Source: Hymenobacter guriensis
Lineage (GTDB): Bacteria > Bacteroidota > Bacteroidia > Cytophagales > Hymenobacteraceae
Assembly: GCF_015773195.1 (NCBI RefSeq)
Contig: NZ_JADWYK010000001.1
Location: 496,001-560,000 of the forward strand
Direction of reading: 5' to 3'
Length of the DNA stretch: 64,000 nucleotides
The notes under the pieces are model-generated. The model was not told where the DNA came from. It was given only the letters and a program-made list of their open reading frames with translations, and did no database searches. This document shows, piece by piece, positions 1 to 7,052 of this stretch (the first letter of the stretch is position 1; every line of letters begins with the position of its first letter). The position numbers and the translations under genes are program-made.

Positions 1-2
1 GC

Positions 3-587
3 CAATCCAATTTTGGATTGGCCTACTACCTGGATAAACAGGGGAAGAAGCGCCGATCTGTAATCATGTCGAAAGACGGATTTGCAATGCTCGTGATGGG
101 CTTCACCGGCAAACGAGCTGCAACTTTCAAACAGGGGTATATCGAGCAGTTCAATCAAATGGAGCGGCAGCTCCGTTCTGTTGAAAACGACGCGCCAATG
201 GTAAACCTATTGGAGCATACCCAGCGGGAAGTTCAGGTAGCCAACTCCAAGAGTGTCAACAACCATCAATACTTGCTTGGCGGGGTTGGTTCGGTTATCG
301 AGTACAACCGGGCCAACTGCGTAGCTCACACCGGCAAGCGCCCCAACGCGATTGTAAAGGAGGCCAAAGAACGCGGGCTCCCCTGTAAGCTGCGGACCTC
401 GGCAAAAGAAGTACTGCGTAACACCGAGCCCGAAACAGCCGCTGCTATGTCGCTAGCTGATCACATGGTGCATGTTGGCCGTGGGCGCGTTACGCTAGAG
501 CAGGTAACCCCGGTTACCACCCAGGCAAAGCAGGTATTTGCGGGACTGCTACAGTTAGGATTCCGCCCCTCACAACTTAATAGCTAA
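3..587 (+). CDS. rha: Rha-family phage regulatory protein (5' end outside window)
   Basis: Rha proteins (pRha domain) are phage regulators seen in many temperate phages. The reading frame is open from the window edge and already reads QSNFGLAYYLDKQGKK before any good start codon, so the true start lies upstream; the TTG at 18 is not a likely start. The family core follows: a tyrosine-rich strand, then the helix around SKDGFAMLVMGFTGKRA and the FKQGYIEQFNQME segment. The C-terminal part (from about residue 60) resembles the extra C-terminal region carried by many Rha proteins. It heads a run of forward phage genes and ends 4 bases before the next start. Family assignment is firm; the target promoters are unknown. 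Confidence 0.85.
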   Translation, partial: QSNFGLAYYLDKQGKKRRSVIMSKDGFAMLVMGFTGKRAATFKQGYIEQFNQMERQLRSVENDAPMVNLLEHTQREVQVANSKSVNNHQYLLGGVGSVIEYNRANCVAHTGKRPNAIVKEAKERGLPCKLRTSAKEVLRNTEPETAAAMSLADHMVHVGRGRVTLEQVTPVTTQAKQVFAGLLQLGFRPSQLNS

Positions 588-591
588 GCAG

Positions 592-912
592 ATGATAACG
601 GTACTGATAAATGAAGGCCCCGGCCGGACAAATGCCTGCTGGTTAGATGCTGAGCGAGGATTCAAACTGGAAGTAGTGCCCGAGGGCTTGATACTGAAGT
701 TTCGCAGCGAACCAGAAGGCCAGAAGATTGAGCTTCACTTTCATCCCTCTATGCTCTACATGCTGGCTGATTGGGCAAAGGCACAACCAAGTGAATCGTT
801 TATGCCAAAGGAAGGGCGGGCCGAAAGACTGGCAGAAATGGCCTCCTTTGACAAGGAGTATGAAGCAAGCAGGGCCACCCCGGCGAGCGATTATATAACC
901 CCTCCCTTCTAA
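592..912 (+). CDS. Hypothetical phage protein, 106 aa
   Basis: No family is recognised. The ATG at 592 follows the rha stop by 4 bases, so the two are probably co-transcribed. The product is acidic, without membrane segments; it has a central ELHFHP patch and a proline-rich tail. The operator-like inverted repeat at 937-986 begins about 25 bases after its stop, so this gene ends a transcription block. Confidence 0.6.
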   Translation: MITVLINEGPGRTNACWLDAERGFKLEVVPEGLILKFRSEPEGQKIELHFHPSMLYMLADWAKAQPSESFMPKEGRAERLAEMASFDKEYEASRATPASDYITPPF

Positions 913-936
913 GCGTGATATTTTTTTACCCTCTTA

Positions 937-986
937 GGTGAAATATTTACGTAATATGTTTGGTAATTATACGTAAATGTTTCACC
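937..986 (+). promoter_or_regulatory. AT-rich inverted repeat with embedded TAnnTTTG promoter
   Basis: GGTGAAATATTTACGTAATA (937-956) is an imperfect inverted match of the sequence ending in ACGTAAATGTTTCACC (971-986). Each arm holds a TACGTA palindrome. Between the arms lies TATGTTTG (955-962), a full match to the Bacteroidota -7 element. The arrangement suggests a promoter for the methyltransferase block covered by a dimeric repressor site. The promoter match is direct; repressor binding is inferred. The -33 element is weak (TTA near 934). Confidence 0.5.
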
Positions 987-1046
987 TTTGATTCACCACC
1001 CGGGCACCCCGCCCTACCCGAAGTAACCGTCAACAGCCATACCGAT

Positions 1047-1253
1047 ATGAACACCTACCTGATTCAACTCAATGCCGATGCTGGACAAGGCCCCTTCGGT
1101 CCACTGCCTGCCCTCTCCGAATCCTTTACGGTTACGGCAGCCGACCAGCACGGAGCTTTCAAGGCCGCACAGAAGCAGATGAGCCTCCGCCTTTCGGGCC
1201 AGCGCCTGCATGTGCTGATTGATGGGGTGGAATACTTCGACCCTTCTATCTGA
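1047..1253 (+). CDS. Hypothetical phage protein, 68 aa
   Basis: A short soluble protein with no recognised family. I chose the ATG at 1047 over the TTG at 960 because the TTG overlaps the promoter/operator and the extra residues look untranslated. The stop overlaps the ATG of the methyltransferase gene by one base (TGATG), so the two genes are probably translationally coupled. Confidence 0.55.
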   Translation: MNTYLIQLNADAGQGPFGPLPALSESFTVTAADQHGAFKAAQKQMSLRLSGQRLHVLIDGVEYFDPSI

Positions 1254-2320
1254 TGCGCCACGCCGGACTTTTCTCAGGTATCGGCGGCTTCTCTCTGGCT
1301 GCCTTGATGATGGGCTGGGAGAATGTCTTCGAAGTCGAATTAGACGAATGGTGCCGCAAGGTGCTGCACAAGAACTTCCCCAACTCCTTACTCTTTGATG
1401 ATGTCTGCACATTCGACGGGCTACCTTTTCGCGGACTCATTGATGTCCTCAGCGGCGGTTTCCCCTGCCAGCCCTGGTCTAGTGCCGGACAGCGAAAGGG
1501 CACGGCGGACCCTCGCCACCTCTGGCCGCACTTCCTTAGAATCATTCGAGAGATTCAACCGCGCTTCGTCGTGGGCGAAAACGTTCGTGGCCTGCTTAAT
1601 TGGGGCGGCGGGGTTCAATTCGAAACTGTGTGTGCTGACTTGGAGGCTGCGGGGTACGAAGTACAACCGCTATTACTTCCAGCTGCGGGCGTCGGTGCCC
1701 CCCACCACCGAGATAGGATATGGTTTGTGGCCCACGCCCGACGCGAGTTTGGCAACTGGCGGCAAGATTCTGAATCGGGAAGTATCGATTACAGGTCGGA
1801 CACCAGAGGGAAAGAAGAGGCAGGTGTCCATCAACGACTACGCGAAGCGGGGCTTGCTACCAACCCCTACTGCATCCATCACGACAGGCAGCAAAACCCC
1901 TCCGAACAAACAGGGCGGGCCATCTCTACACCAATACTTTGCCATGCTGCCCACGCCCGGTGCCTCCGATGCCAAAACCGGCTACATGGGTACCAACCGG
2001 GAGGGCAAGCAGCAGAACATGGAGACAGTGCTTCGCAATGCCTTCCTGAAAACGCCCACTGCTCATACAATGGAGGGCCGCAAGCCTGCGGGCGGGAGTC
2101 AATCGAGCGGCACACTAGCACAGCAGGCGGAAACGGTTGGCGGCTCACTGAACCCCCGCTTTGTGTTGGAAATGATGGGATTCCCGTCCGATTGGTGCGA
2201 CCTGGGAAATACCACATGCCTGAACGACGCGACCGAAACCGCATCCTAAAAGCCGGCGGCAACGCCATCGTTCCGCAGGTCGCCTACGAAATCTTCCGGG
2301 CTATTGAAGCCACCGCCTAG
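1253..2320 (+). CDS. dcm: DNA (cytosine-5-)-methyltransferase
   Basis: Transfers a methyl group from S-adenosylmethionine to C5 of cytosine; phage enzymes of this type usually protect phage DNA from host restriction. All main motifs are visible: motif I GLFSGIGGF at the N-terminus, motif IV GGFPCQPWSSAGQ with the catalytic cysteine, motif VI ENVRGL, motif VIII HRDRIWFVA, and motif X GNAIVPQVA near the C-terminus. At 355 residues it has typical length. The region between motifs VIII and IX, where the target recognition domain sits, is unusual: it contains spaced AHAR, ATNPY, AAHAR and ENAHC elements and is entirely overlapped by a second open frame (1398-2249). No partner restriction enzyme is seen. 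Target sequence cannot be read. Confidence 0.9.
   Translation: MRHAGLFSGIGGFSLAALMMGWENVFEVELDEWCRKVLHKNFPNSLLFDDVCTFDGLPFRGLIDVLSGGFPCQPWSSAGQRKGTADPRHLWPHFLRIIREIQPRFVVGENVRGLLNWGGGVQFETVCADLEAAGYEVQPLLLPAAGVGAPHHRDRIWFVAHARREFGNWRQDSESGSIDYRSDTRGKEEAGVHQRLREAGLATNPYCIHHDRQQNPSEQTGRAISTPILCHAAHARCLRCQNRLHGYQPGGQAAEHGDSASQCLPENAHCSYNGGPQACGRESIERHTSTAGGNGWRLTEPPLCVGNDGIPVRLVRPGKYHMPERRDRNRILKAGGNAIVPQVAYEIFRAIEATA
1398..2249 (+). CDS. Overprinted LPTP-repeat protein in the +1 frame of dcm
   Basis: A 283-residue frame lies wholly inside dcm. It is not a featureless shadow: it has four spaced (W/L/K)(P)TP(D/T/G)AS-type motifs (codons at 1728, 1857, 1947 and 2049), an N-terminal SPASPG block, a LTWRLRGTKYNRYYFQL block, and a C-terminal LNPRFVLEMMGFPSDW block. 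From memory, these match a family of phage proteins often annotated as hypothetical or methyltransferase-associated. SPASP overlies the dcm motif FPCQP and MGFPSDW overlies DGIPVRL, so the overlap looks ancestral. Start at 1398 or 1401 (ATG ATG after a TTG). Function unknown. It could still be a non-expressed frame kept open by dcm codon bias. Confidence 0.55.
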   Translation: MMSAHSTGYLFADSLMSSAAVSPASPGLVPDSERARRTLATSGRTSLESFERFNRASSWAKTFVACLIGAAGFNSKLCVLTWRLRGTKYNRYYFQLRASVPPTTEIGYGLWPTPDASLATGGKILNREVSITGRTPEGKKRQVSINDYAKRGLLPTPTASITTGSKTPPNKQGGPSLHQYFAMLPTPGASDAKTGYMGTNREGKQQNMETVLRNAFLKTPTAHTMEGRKPAGGSQSSGTLAQQAETVGGSLNPRFVLEMMGFPSDWCDLGNTTCLNDATETAS

Positions 2321-2409
2321 CCCGCTCCCTCCCTTACTACCCACGAAAAAGCCCGGCCGCGCTGGACACGCTAACCGGGCTAAACATTCACCAATTCTAC
2401 AGCGCAAAG

Positions 2410-2667
2410 ATGCACCAAAATCACTACAACACCCAGCCCGACGCCCCTGTGATGTGGCTGGCCCTGCCCGCCTGCGATGAGGCTCCCTGCCCGAAGGAAA
2501 TCGAAGAAGTAAAAGCCCGCTTCTCCTGGCGTGCCCTGCTCACCGCCCCCTGGCACTGTGTAGAAACGCTCCTGTGGGGTGTGGCGGCGCAGGATGAAAA
2601 GTACCTGCAGGAAGTGCCGGTGGTGCTGCAGGAAGTGAAGGACGCCCGCACCCTTAAAGCAGTCTAA
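2410..2667 (+). CDS. Hypothetical phage protein, 85 aa
   Basis: No family recognised. The product is acidic and has two cysteines in an ACDEAPC segment, with a tryptophan-rich middle. It follows dcm after an 89-base gap that holds a short GCCCGG/CCGGGC stem (2351-2380) without a T-run. The next gene starts 2 bases after the stop, so it belongs to the same compact early operon. Confidence 0.55.
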   Translation: MHQNHYNTQPDAPVMWLALPACDEAPCPKEIEEVKARFSWRALLTAPWHCVETLLWGVAAQDEKYLQEVPVVLQEVKDARTLKAV

Positions 2668-2669
2668 CG

Positions 2670-2930
2670 ATGGACACGCAAGAACCCAAAGCCCTGACCG
2701 TGCTGGAACGAGCCCGCCTGACCGTGCTGGAGCACGAACAATGGGAGTTGAACGCGCTGGAAACCAACCTGCAGCTAGTGGATTTAGACGGGCTGCGCGA
2801 GGCGGTTGTGTCCTACGAATCCATGAAGGAAATCAACGAAGCCTACGACCGGCTGAAGCACGTCATCAGCAGCCGCAAGTGGGAGGTGAAAGGAATGATT
2901 GACCACATCAACGGCGTGCTGCCCTTCTAG
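2670..2930 (+). CDS. Hypothetical phage protein, 86 aa, helical
   Basis: No family recognised. The sequence is rich in Leu, Glu and Arg with heptad-like spacing, so it is probably an all-helical, possibly coiled-coil protein. It sits 2 bases after the previous gene and 2 bases before the next, in a run of small early genes. Confidence 0.55.
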   Translation: MDTQEPKALTVLERARLTVLEHEQWELNALETNLQLVDLDGLREAVVSYESMKEINEAYDRLKHVISSRKWEVKGMIDHINGVLPF

Positions 2931-2932
2931 CC

Positions 2933-3325
2933 ATGCAGATACCCCGCAACATCCTCTGTCATGAAGCCCTGACGCAAGCCGAGAAGGCTGCGCTGGGAGC
3001 CGCCGTTACGATTTCCCAGGTTCGCCACTGCGTCCGGCTGGCTAACTGCATTCTCACTACCCGGGTTCCGAAGTTCCACGAACAGCGCACCCACTGGCAA
3101 ACGGCCGCCTCTGAGCTGGTTCTTCGGGAAATCGGCAACGCCCGGGATGTGCTGAGCGCCCACGAAACGGCCGACCTGAACGCCCGCCTGCAGTCCTTAA
3201 CTGAACCAGCGGAAGCCCTGCTGCTCTGGCACCGGGCCAAACGCACGGCACAAGCTGCTGCCGACCGGCGCCTGCGGCATGTCGCCACCGGCAAGTATCA
3301 AGTCTCCACCGCCAAAGCCGCCTGA
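2933..3325 (+). CDS. Hypothetical phage protein, 130 aa, helical and basic
   Basis: No family recognised. Predominantly helical with alanine and leucine repeats; the last 35 residues are basic (several Arg and Lys), compatible with nucleic-acid contact, though that is only inference. Start ATG at 2933 follows the previous stop by 2 bases. The 3' end is 4 bases before the ATG of the next gene. Confidence 0.55.
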   Translation: MQIPRNILCHEALTQAEKAALGAAVTISQVRHCVRLANCILTTRVPKFHEQRTHWQTAASELVLREIGNARDVLSAHETADLNARLQSLTEPAEALLLWHRAKRTAQAAADRRLRHVATGKYQVSTAKAA

Positions 3326-3329
3326 AGCC

Positions 3330-3590
3330 ATGTACTTCCCCGCTGACACCCTCATAACCAGCCTCAATCCCTTGCTGGATGCCGCCGGTCTGCAGCGCCT
3401 CACCCTGCAGACGGAATACTGCCAGCTCTACGGGTGGCACTTCACCGCCCATGCCTTCCGGGGTGCGGCCGCCGTGCTGCTGATCGACCCCTGTGCGGCC
3501 GTTGCCACCCCTGAGCAACTACACGAGCAGCTGACCGATGCCCTGCTTGACCAACTGGCTGCCGCCTGTACGGCTTGCGGACAACTCTAA
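3330..3590 (+). CDS. Hypothetical phage protein, 86 aa
   Basis: Starts at the ATG at 3330; the frame is open further upstream, but that part overlaps the previous gene and is proline-rich noise. Four cysteines are present, two close together in an AACTAC arrangement at the C-terminus. No recognised family. Part of the early operon. Confidence 0.5.
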   Translation: MYFPADTLITSLNPLLDAAGLQRLTLQTEYCQLYGWHFTAHAFRGAAAVLLIDPCAAVATPEQLHEQLTDALLDQLAAACTACGQL

Positions 3591-3633
3591 CCTCTTCCTT
3601 CCCGCCGCTCCGGTAGCGGCCTACTCTACTACA

Positions 3634-4362
3634 ATGGAACAGAAATCATTAAGTGAAATGGAGGCGCTGGCCTCAGCAGCTACGGAAGGGCCGTGGAGGA
3701 TAGGTAGCTCGGAAATGATTTCCGACTATGATGAATTTACCATAAGCAGTTCCTCAGAAAAAGTTGATGTGGTGATTGGCGACTATAGCACACAAATAGG
3801 CCGCCAGCAAGCAAGCCGCAATACTGCCTTCATAGCCGCCGCCCGCACCTTCATACCGGATGCCATAGCCCACATCCGAGCCTTAGAAGCCCAACTCGCC
3901 GCCCGCCCCGGCAGCCCGGCAGCGGGAGAGGCGGAAGAGGTACCAAGTGCTTCTACTCTGCTAACCTGGTGTCTGCGCTACCTCGATACGGAAGGCTTGG
4001 AGTATGTGTATGACAAGCTGCAACGCCGCTGCCCACTAGGAAAACAACAGGCAAAAACCCTCGCGGCCCGCCCGGCTACCGGGGAGGCAGACAAGTGGGT
4101 GGCGGCTGGGGCTGGGCCAAAGCCACACGAAGAGGATTACTCGCTACATATCCTGATGCCCGGAAACGAAGTGTGGACTGGGCGCTACTTCAATGCAAGC
4201 GAAGCAGAGCATACCGACGAAGACTCGACGGCCGGCTGGTTCTACTGGAGCGAAAATGATGTGTACGAGCGCTGCAATCCACAGCCTACGCACTACCACC
4301 CTCTCCCCACCCCACCAGTAACACCCACCACAGCCGCACAGAAAGGAGGGGGAGGTGAGTAA
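3634..4362 (+). CDS. Ead/Ea22-like protein with DUF551-like C-terminus
   Basis: Phage accessory protein of 242 residues; function not established for the family. The N-terminus has the Ead/Ea22 pattern: ATEGPWRI, then NTAFIAAARTFIPDAIAHI. A second segment (about residues 105-145, LLTWCLRYLDTEGLEYVYDKL and following) recurs in the gene at 11124. The C-terminal THYHPLPTPP resembles the end of DUF551 domains. I chose the ATG at 3634 because the upstream extension overlaps the preceding gene. Its last codons carry a purine-rich AAGGAGGGGG that serves as ribosome binding site for the overlapping GTG start at 4355, which is unusual for this host group. Confidence 0.6.
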   Translation: MEQKSLSEMEALASAATEGPWRIGSSEMISDYDEFTISSSSEKVDVVIGDYSTQIGRQQASRNTAFIAAARTFIPDAIAHIRALEAQLAARPGSPAAGEAEEVPSASTLLTWCLRYLDTEGLEYVYDKLQRRCPLGKQQAKTLAARPATGEADKWVAAGAGPKPHEEDYSLHILMPGNEVWTGRYFNASEAEHTDEDSTAGWFYWSENDVYERCNPQPTHYHPLPTPPVTPTTAAQKGGGGE

Positions 4363-4720
4363 GCTAATTGATACAGGCTTCGCGCCCTTCGATAAAATGA
4401 TGAATGACGGCTGGAATGCCTTCGTTCAGGAAACGCTCCAATTCAACGACAGGAGCAATACGCGGCTGCTAAATGCCGTGCGCCTCAGCAAGGGCGAAGA
4501 GTTCGTGGCCGATGTACGGGCGCTGATGAAAACTGCGCGCAGTGAGCACGGGCTGCTTCGGGTTGTGAAAGAACCGGTAGGCATGAAGCAATCCAGCACA
4601 AAGCACGGCTCAATTACTGAAATGTGGCTGAATCAGCGGTCTACCTCTTCGGGAATACGCGGCGCTATCTACATACAGGTAAAGCCTGCACGGTGGCTGA
4701 AAATCACCTACTCCGCCTAA
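4355..4720 (+). CDS. Hypothetical phage protein, 121 aa (GTG start)
   Basis: No family recognised. The GTG at 4355 overlaps the preceding gene by 8 bases and sits just after a strong AAGGAGGGGGAGG Shine-Dalgarno-like run. Soluble, mildly basic. Placement in the overlapping early operon supports that it is real. Confidence 0.6.
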   Translation: MSKLIDTGFAPFDKMMNDGWNAFVQETLQFNDRSNTRLLNAVRLSKGEEFVADVRALMKTARSEHGLLRVVKEPVGMKQSSTKHGSITEMWLNQRSTSSGIRGAIYIQVKPARWLKITYSA

Positions 4721-4726
4721 CGCCCC

Positions 4727-4801
4727 ATGAATCGGCCTAAGCCCAAGCCCCGCCCGGGCATCCCCAAACCTACCTGTATCCTCACCCTCCTAGTTCGATA
4801 A
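4727..4801 (+). CDS. Possible 24-aa proline/lysine-rich microprotein
   Basis: An ATG frame of 24 codons fills the gap between two genes and ends TAAGATG, one base before the next start. The product is rich in Pro, Lys and Arg. The tight spacing favours translation, at least as a coupling leader, but composition alone cannot prove it. Confidence 0.3.
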   Translation: MNRPKPKPRPGIPKPTCILTLLVR

Positions 4802-4802
4802 G

Positions 4803-5009
4803 ATGAAACGTTTTGAATACGACAACACGCTGCCCTACGTGGCCCTGGCACCCAAAGGCAAGTACCTGCGCAAGCAGGATAGCCGCCGCGACTGGAAGCT
4901 CCTGGCGGGCCTGTTCTTCATCCTGCTCTGCGCCTACGGGGCCGCTTCGCATTCCAGTGAAGACCGGTACGCCCTGGAAACCCCGGAGCCTCTACACGCC
5001 CGGCCATGA
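4803..5009 (+). CDS. Small single-pass membrane protein, 68 aa
   Basis: A basic N-terminal half is followed by one hydrophobic segment (about residues 33-48, LLAGLFFILLCAYGAA) and a short acidic tail, so the protein is probably inner-membrane anchored. No family recognised. Its stop overlaps the next ATG (ATGA), typical of this operon. Confidence 0.55.
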   Translation: MKRFEYDNTLPYVALAPKGKYLRKQDSRRDWKLLAGLFFILLCAYGAASHSSEDRYALETPEPLHARP

Positions 5010-5251
5010 GCACCGCCCGAAGCTATTATGGCCAGAAAGGCGGCCTACGCAATCCTTTCGGTAGCTCAGGGAAGAAGACAAAGCAGCCTGAGAAGTTGCC
5101 TCGCCACCCGCGCCGCGCCGACCTGCTAAAGCAGATTAGCTGCCACTTAGCTACTGAGCACATGGACAATGAAGGGCCGTGGTCGGTGGCTGCTTTCGAC
5201 GTCTGGTTTGAAGAGGTTGCCCCGCTCAAAGACCGCTACTGCAAGCCATGA
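5006..5251 (+). CDS. Hypothetical phage protein, 81 aa
   Basis: Basic N-terminal half, then a tryptophan-containing helical part that resembles a winged-helix-like fragment only vaguely. No family recognised. Overlaps both neighbours by 4 bases (ATGA), so translationally coupled. Confidence 0.5.
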   Translation: MSTARSYYGQKGGLRNPFGSSGKKTKQPEKLPRHPRRADLLKQISCHLATEHMDNEGPWSVAAFDVWFEEVAPLKDRYCKP

Positions 5252-5454
5252 GCATCCTTGGCCGCTACCGCTGCGCCTCTGATGGCTTGCTCTACGAGGT
5301 GTACAAACCAGGAGCGAAAGCTGACCTGCACCTACGCAGACGAAGCCCGGCCGATACTGATTGGCGGCCGGGCTTCCCCACCACACCGGAGCACATCAAC
5401 CGCCTGCTGGCCTTTGGCTCCTTTCTCCTACTCGAAACTGAACCTGTTGTATGA
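5248..5454 (+). CDS. Hypothetical phage protein, 68 aa
   Basis: No recognised family. Start and stop overlap the neighbouring genes by 4 bases each. Short soluble protein with alternating charged residues; retained as real because of the coupling pattern. Confidence 0.5.
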   Translation: MSILGRYRCASDGLLYEVYKPGAKADLHLRRRSPADTDWRPGFPTTPEHINRLLAFGSFLLLETEPVV

Positions 5455-6116
5455 AACGTCCCGCCTATAAACCCTGGAGTGAAACCGAACGGGCTACGCT
5501 GATAGCCCTCTACAGCACCCACGGCCCCGATCATGTAGCCTCAGTCCTGGAGCGCCCCCGTCAAGGGGTACGCCAGCAGGCCATGCGCCTGAAGCTCTCC
5601 TTTCAACCAACGCCCGAACAGCGGGAAGAATACGCCCGCAACGCTGCTGAAGTACGCTGGGCCGGCCACGCCAAACCTGAGAAGACGAAAGCCCCCTGCG
5701 GCCGGCCTACGGCTTTCACCCCGGAGGTAGAGGCTATCCTGCGCCGGGTGTGGCCTACGGCTACGGTAGTAGAAGCTATTGAAGCTACGGGCCTCAGTAA
5801 GACCCGCCTGAACATCCACGCTACCCGCTTAGGGCTGGGCCGGATTGGGCAGGCCCGCCGCAAGGTCAAGGAGGTGAAGGAGGTGAAGGTGAAGGCTCCG
5901 AAGCCAGTCAAAGAAGCGCCTGGCTTTCGCACAACGGACTTCCGCAGCGCCGGCAAGAAAGCCCCGAAGCCCGAACCACCCAAGCGGGGCTACCACTACC
6001 CGATGAACAGCCCACAATACAAGGAGTGGGAAGCCTCACTGTATGAGGGTCGGCAGGCGGTCAGCTTTATCGACTCCATGAACCGGCCGACAACTATCTA
6101 CCGCAAAGTTGCCTAA
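5451..6116 (+). CDS. Protein with two SANT/Myb-like HTH repeats
   Basis: Likely a DNA-binding protein. Residues 8-50 form a SANT/GcrA-like helix-turn-helix (PWSETERATLIALYSTHG, then a recognition-helix-like GVRQQAMRLKL). Residues 88-130 repeat the pattern (FTPEVEAILRRVWP, then TRLNIHATRLGLG). A very basic linker rich in KVKEVKE follows, then a conserved-looking C-terminal domain. This is the last gene before a terminator and the divergent regulatory region, so it may be an early regulator. Fold assignment is by pattern only. Confidence 0.6.
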   Translation: MKRPAYKPWSETERATLIALYSTHGPDHVASVLERPRQGVRQQAMRLKLSFQPTPEQREEYARNAAEVRWAGHAKPEKTKAPCGRPTAFTPEVEAILRRVWPTATVVEAIEATGLSKTRLNIHATRLGLGRIGQARRKVKEVKEVKVKAPKPVKEAPGFRTTDFRSAGKKAPKPEPPKRGYHYPMNSPQYKEWEASLYEGRQAVSFIDSMNRPTTIYRKVA

Positions 6117-6119
6117 GCG

Positions 6120-6155
6120 CCCGCCTCTCCTGCTTCCCTAGTAGGGGGAGGCGGG
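6120..6155 (+). terminator. Hairpin between convergent genes
   Basis: CCCGCCTC at 6120-6127 pairs with GAGGCGGG at 6148-6155, extended by further G:C pairs. It lies between the forward gene ending at 6116 and the reverse gene ending at 6159, so it could terminate both. There is no T-run on the plus side. Confidence 0.5.
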
Positions 6156-6158
6156 GGG

Positions 6159-6359
6159 TCACTTCTTCACTTCGGGCAGCACAATGAACTGCTTATCCCC
6201 GATGATTTCCGGCTCTGCCTTGCCGTCGCTGATACGGCGGTACACCTGGGTAACGCTAATCCCTTCCCGTTCGGCATACTGCTTAATCGTCAGCAGGCGA
6301 GAAAGATAGGCTCTTATAGCCGGGTCTGTCGTTGGCATCTGGTCTAGGAAGGTTCTCAT
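6159..6359 (-). CDS. Small helix-turn-helix protein (excisionase/regulator-like)
   Basis: A 66-residue protein with an HTH_17/MerR-like core: LTIKQYAEREGISVTQVYRR, then a wing-like segment and a C-terminal FIVLPEV. Such small proteins are phage excisionases or repressors. I chose the ATG at 6359 because the upstream extension runs through the AT-rich operator region. It is the only reverse gene in the early region and is divergent from the HNH gene at 6459, across a control region with repeated ACCGTTA sites, which it may bind itself (inference). Confidence 0.65.
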   Translation of the reverse strand: MRTFLDQMPTTDPAIRAYLSRLLTIKQYAEREGISVTQVYRRISDGKAEPEIIGDKQFIVLPEVKK

Positions 6360-6387
6360 GGCTGGTTGGTCGAAGGTAAAAAAGATT

Positions 6388-6436
6388 ACCGTTAAAAGTT
6401 TGACGTAGTAAATATAACCGTTATATTCGTAACGGT
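6388..6436. promoter_or_regulatory. Divergent control region with ACCGTTA half-sites
   Basis: ACCGTTA (6417-6423) and TAACGGT (6430-6436) form a perfect inverted repeat with a 6-base spacer; a third ACCGTTA lies at 6388-6394. The region is AT-rich and separates the reverse HTH gene from the forward HNH gene. It is probably an operator for the HTH protein; this is inferred from position and symmetry. Confidence 0.5.
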
Positions 6437-6458
6437 AAAGAAAATAACCATTCGAAGC

Positions 6459-6917
6459 ATGAAGCAATCACTAGAGGCGCGCTTTTGGAGCAAGGTTGAT
6501 AAGACACCAGGGTTTGGGCCTGCTGGTGATTGTTGGATATGGACTGCCTCGCTCATCAATTCAGGATATGGCCGCCTAGGAATTGGACGCCATAAGAAAG
6601 TCTTGGCCCATCGCCTGTCCTATGAGATGAAAAATGGGCCCATCCCCGAAGGGTTGCTCGTGCTTCACTCATGCGACAACAGACAATGTGTAAACCCGTC
6701 CCACCTCTCCCTTGGGACGGTTTCTGAGAACACAAAGGACATGCTTGTTAAAGGCCGGCCGTGGGCTTCCTCTTTAAAGAAAGAGCGCACCCACTGCAAA
6801 AAAGGACACGAGTACACGCCAGAAAACACCTACCACACTACTTCTGGCAGGTCTTGCAAGGCCTGCAATTCTGCCTATCAAAAGGCCAGATACTTAAAAA
6901 GGACGTCGCCTGAATAA
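6459..6917 (+). CDS. HNH endonuclease (homing type)
   Basis: DNA nuclease of the phage homing HNH_3 type. Residues 20-90 hold the HNH fold: CWIWTASLINSGYGRL, AHRLSYEMKNGPIPEG, then the core LHSCDNRQCVNPSHLSLGT with the expected H, N and H. The C-terminus carries a zinc-binding-type CKKGHEYTPENT..CKAC motif. Base composition is visibly less GC-rich than its neighbours, and it stands alone in its own promoter context, which fits a selfish homing gene. No interrupted target gene is evident. Confidence 0.85.
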   Translation: MKQSLEARFWSKVDKTPGFGPAGDCWIWTASLINSGYGRLGIGRHKKVLAHRLSYEMKNGPIPEGLLVLHSCDNRQCVNPSHLSLGTVSENTKDMLVKGRPWASSLKKERTHCKKGHEYTPENTYHTTSGRSCKACNSAYQKARYLKRTSPE

Positions 6918-7052
6918 AAGGGCTTCGCGAACTACTGGAACGGCCGCCCACACGGCCCTGCAAAGTCTTCTGGGGTTGCCGCCCCTATCTGACAGCCCCG
7001 TTTGCCGCACTTGTGGGAGTGTGGCAGCGGGGCGCGTCATTTCCTGGCACCG

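Noticed and set aside
1014..1412. Reverse open frame over the start of dcm
   Set aside because: Its sequence is arginine/serine-rich noise typical of antisense frames in GC-rich genes; dcm motifs on the forward strand explain the region.
2351..2380. GCCCGG/CCGGGC hairpin after dcm as terminator
   Set aside because: Stem is short, the loop long, and no T-run follows on the plus strand; the A-run is on the wrong side for this direction.
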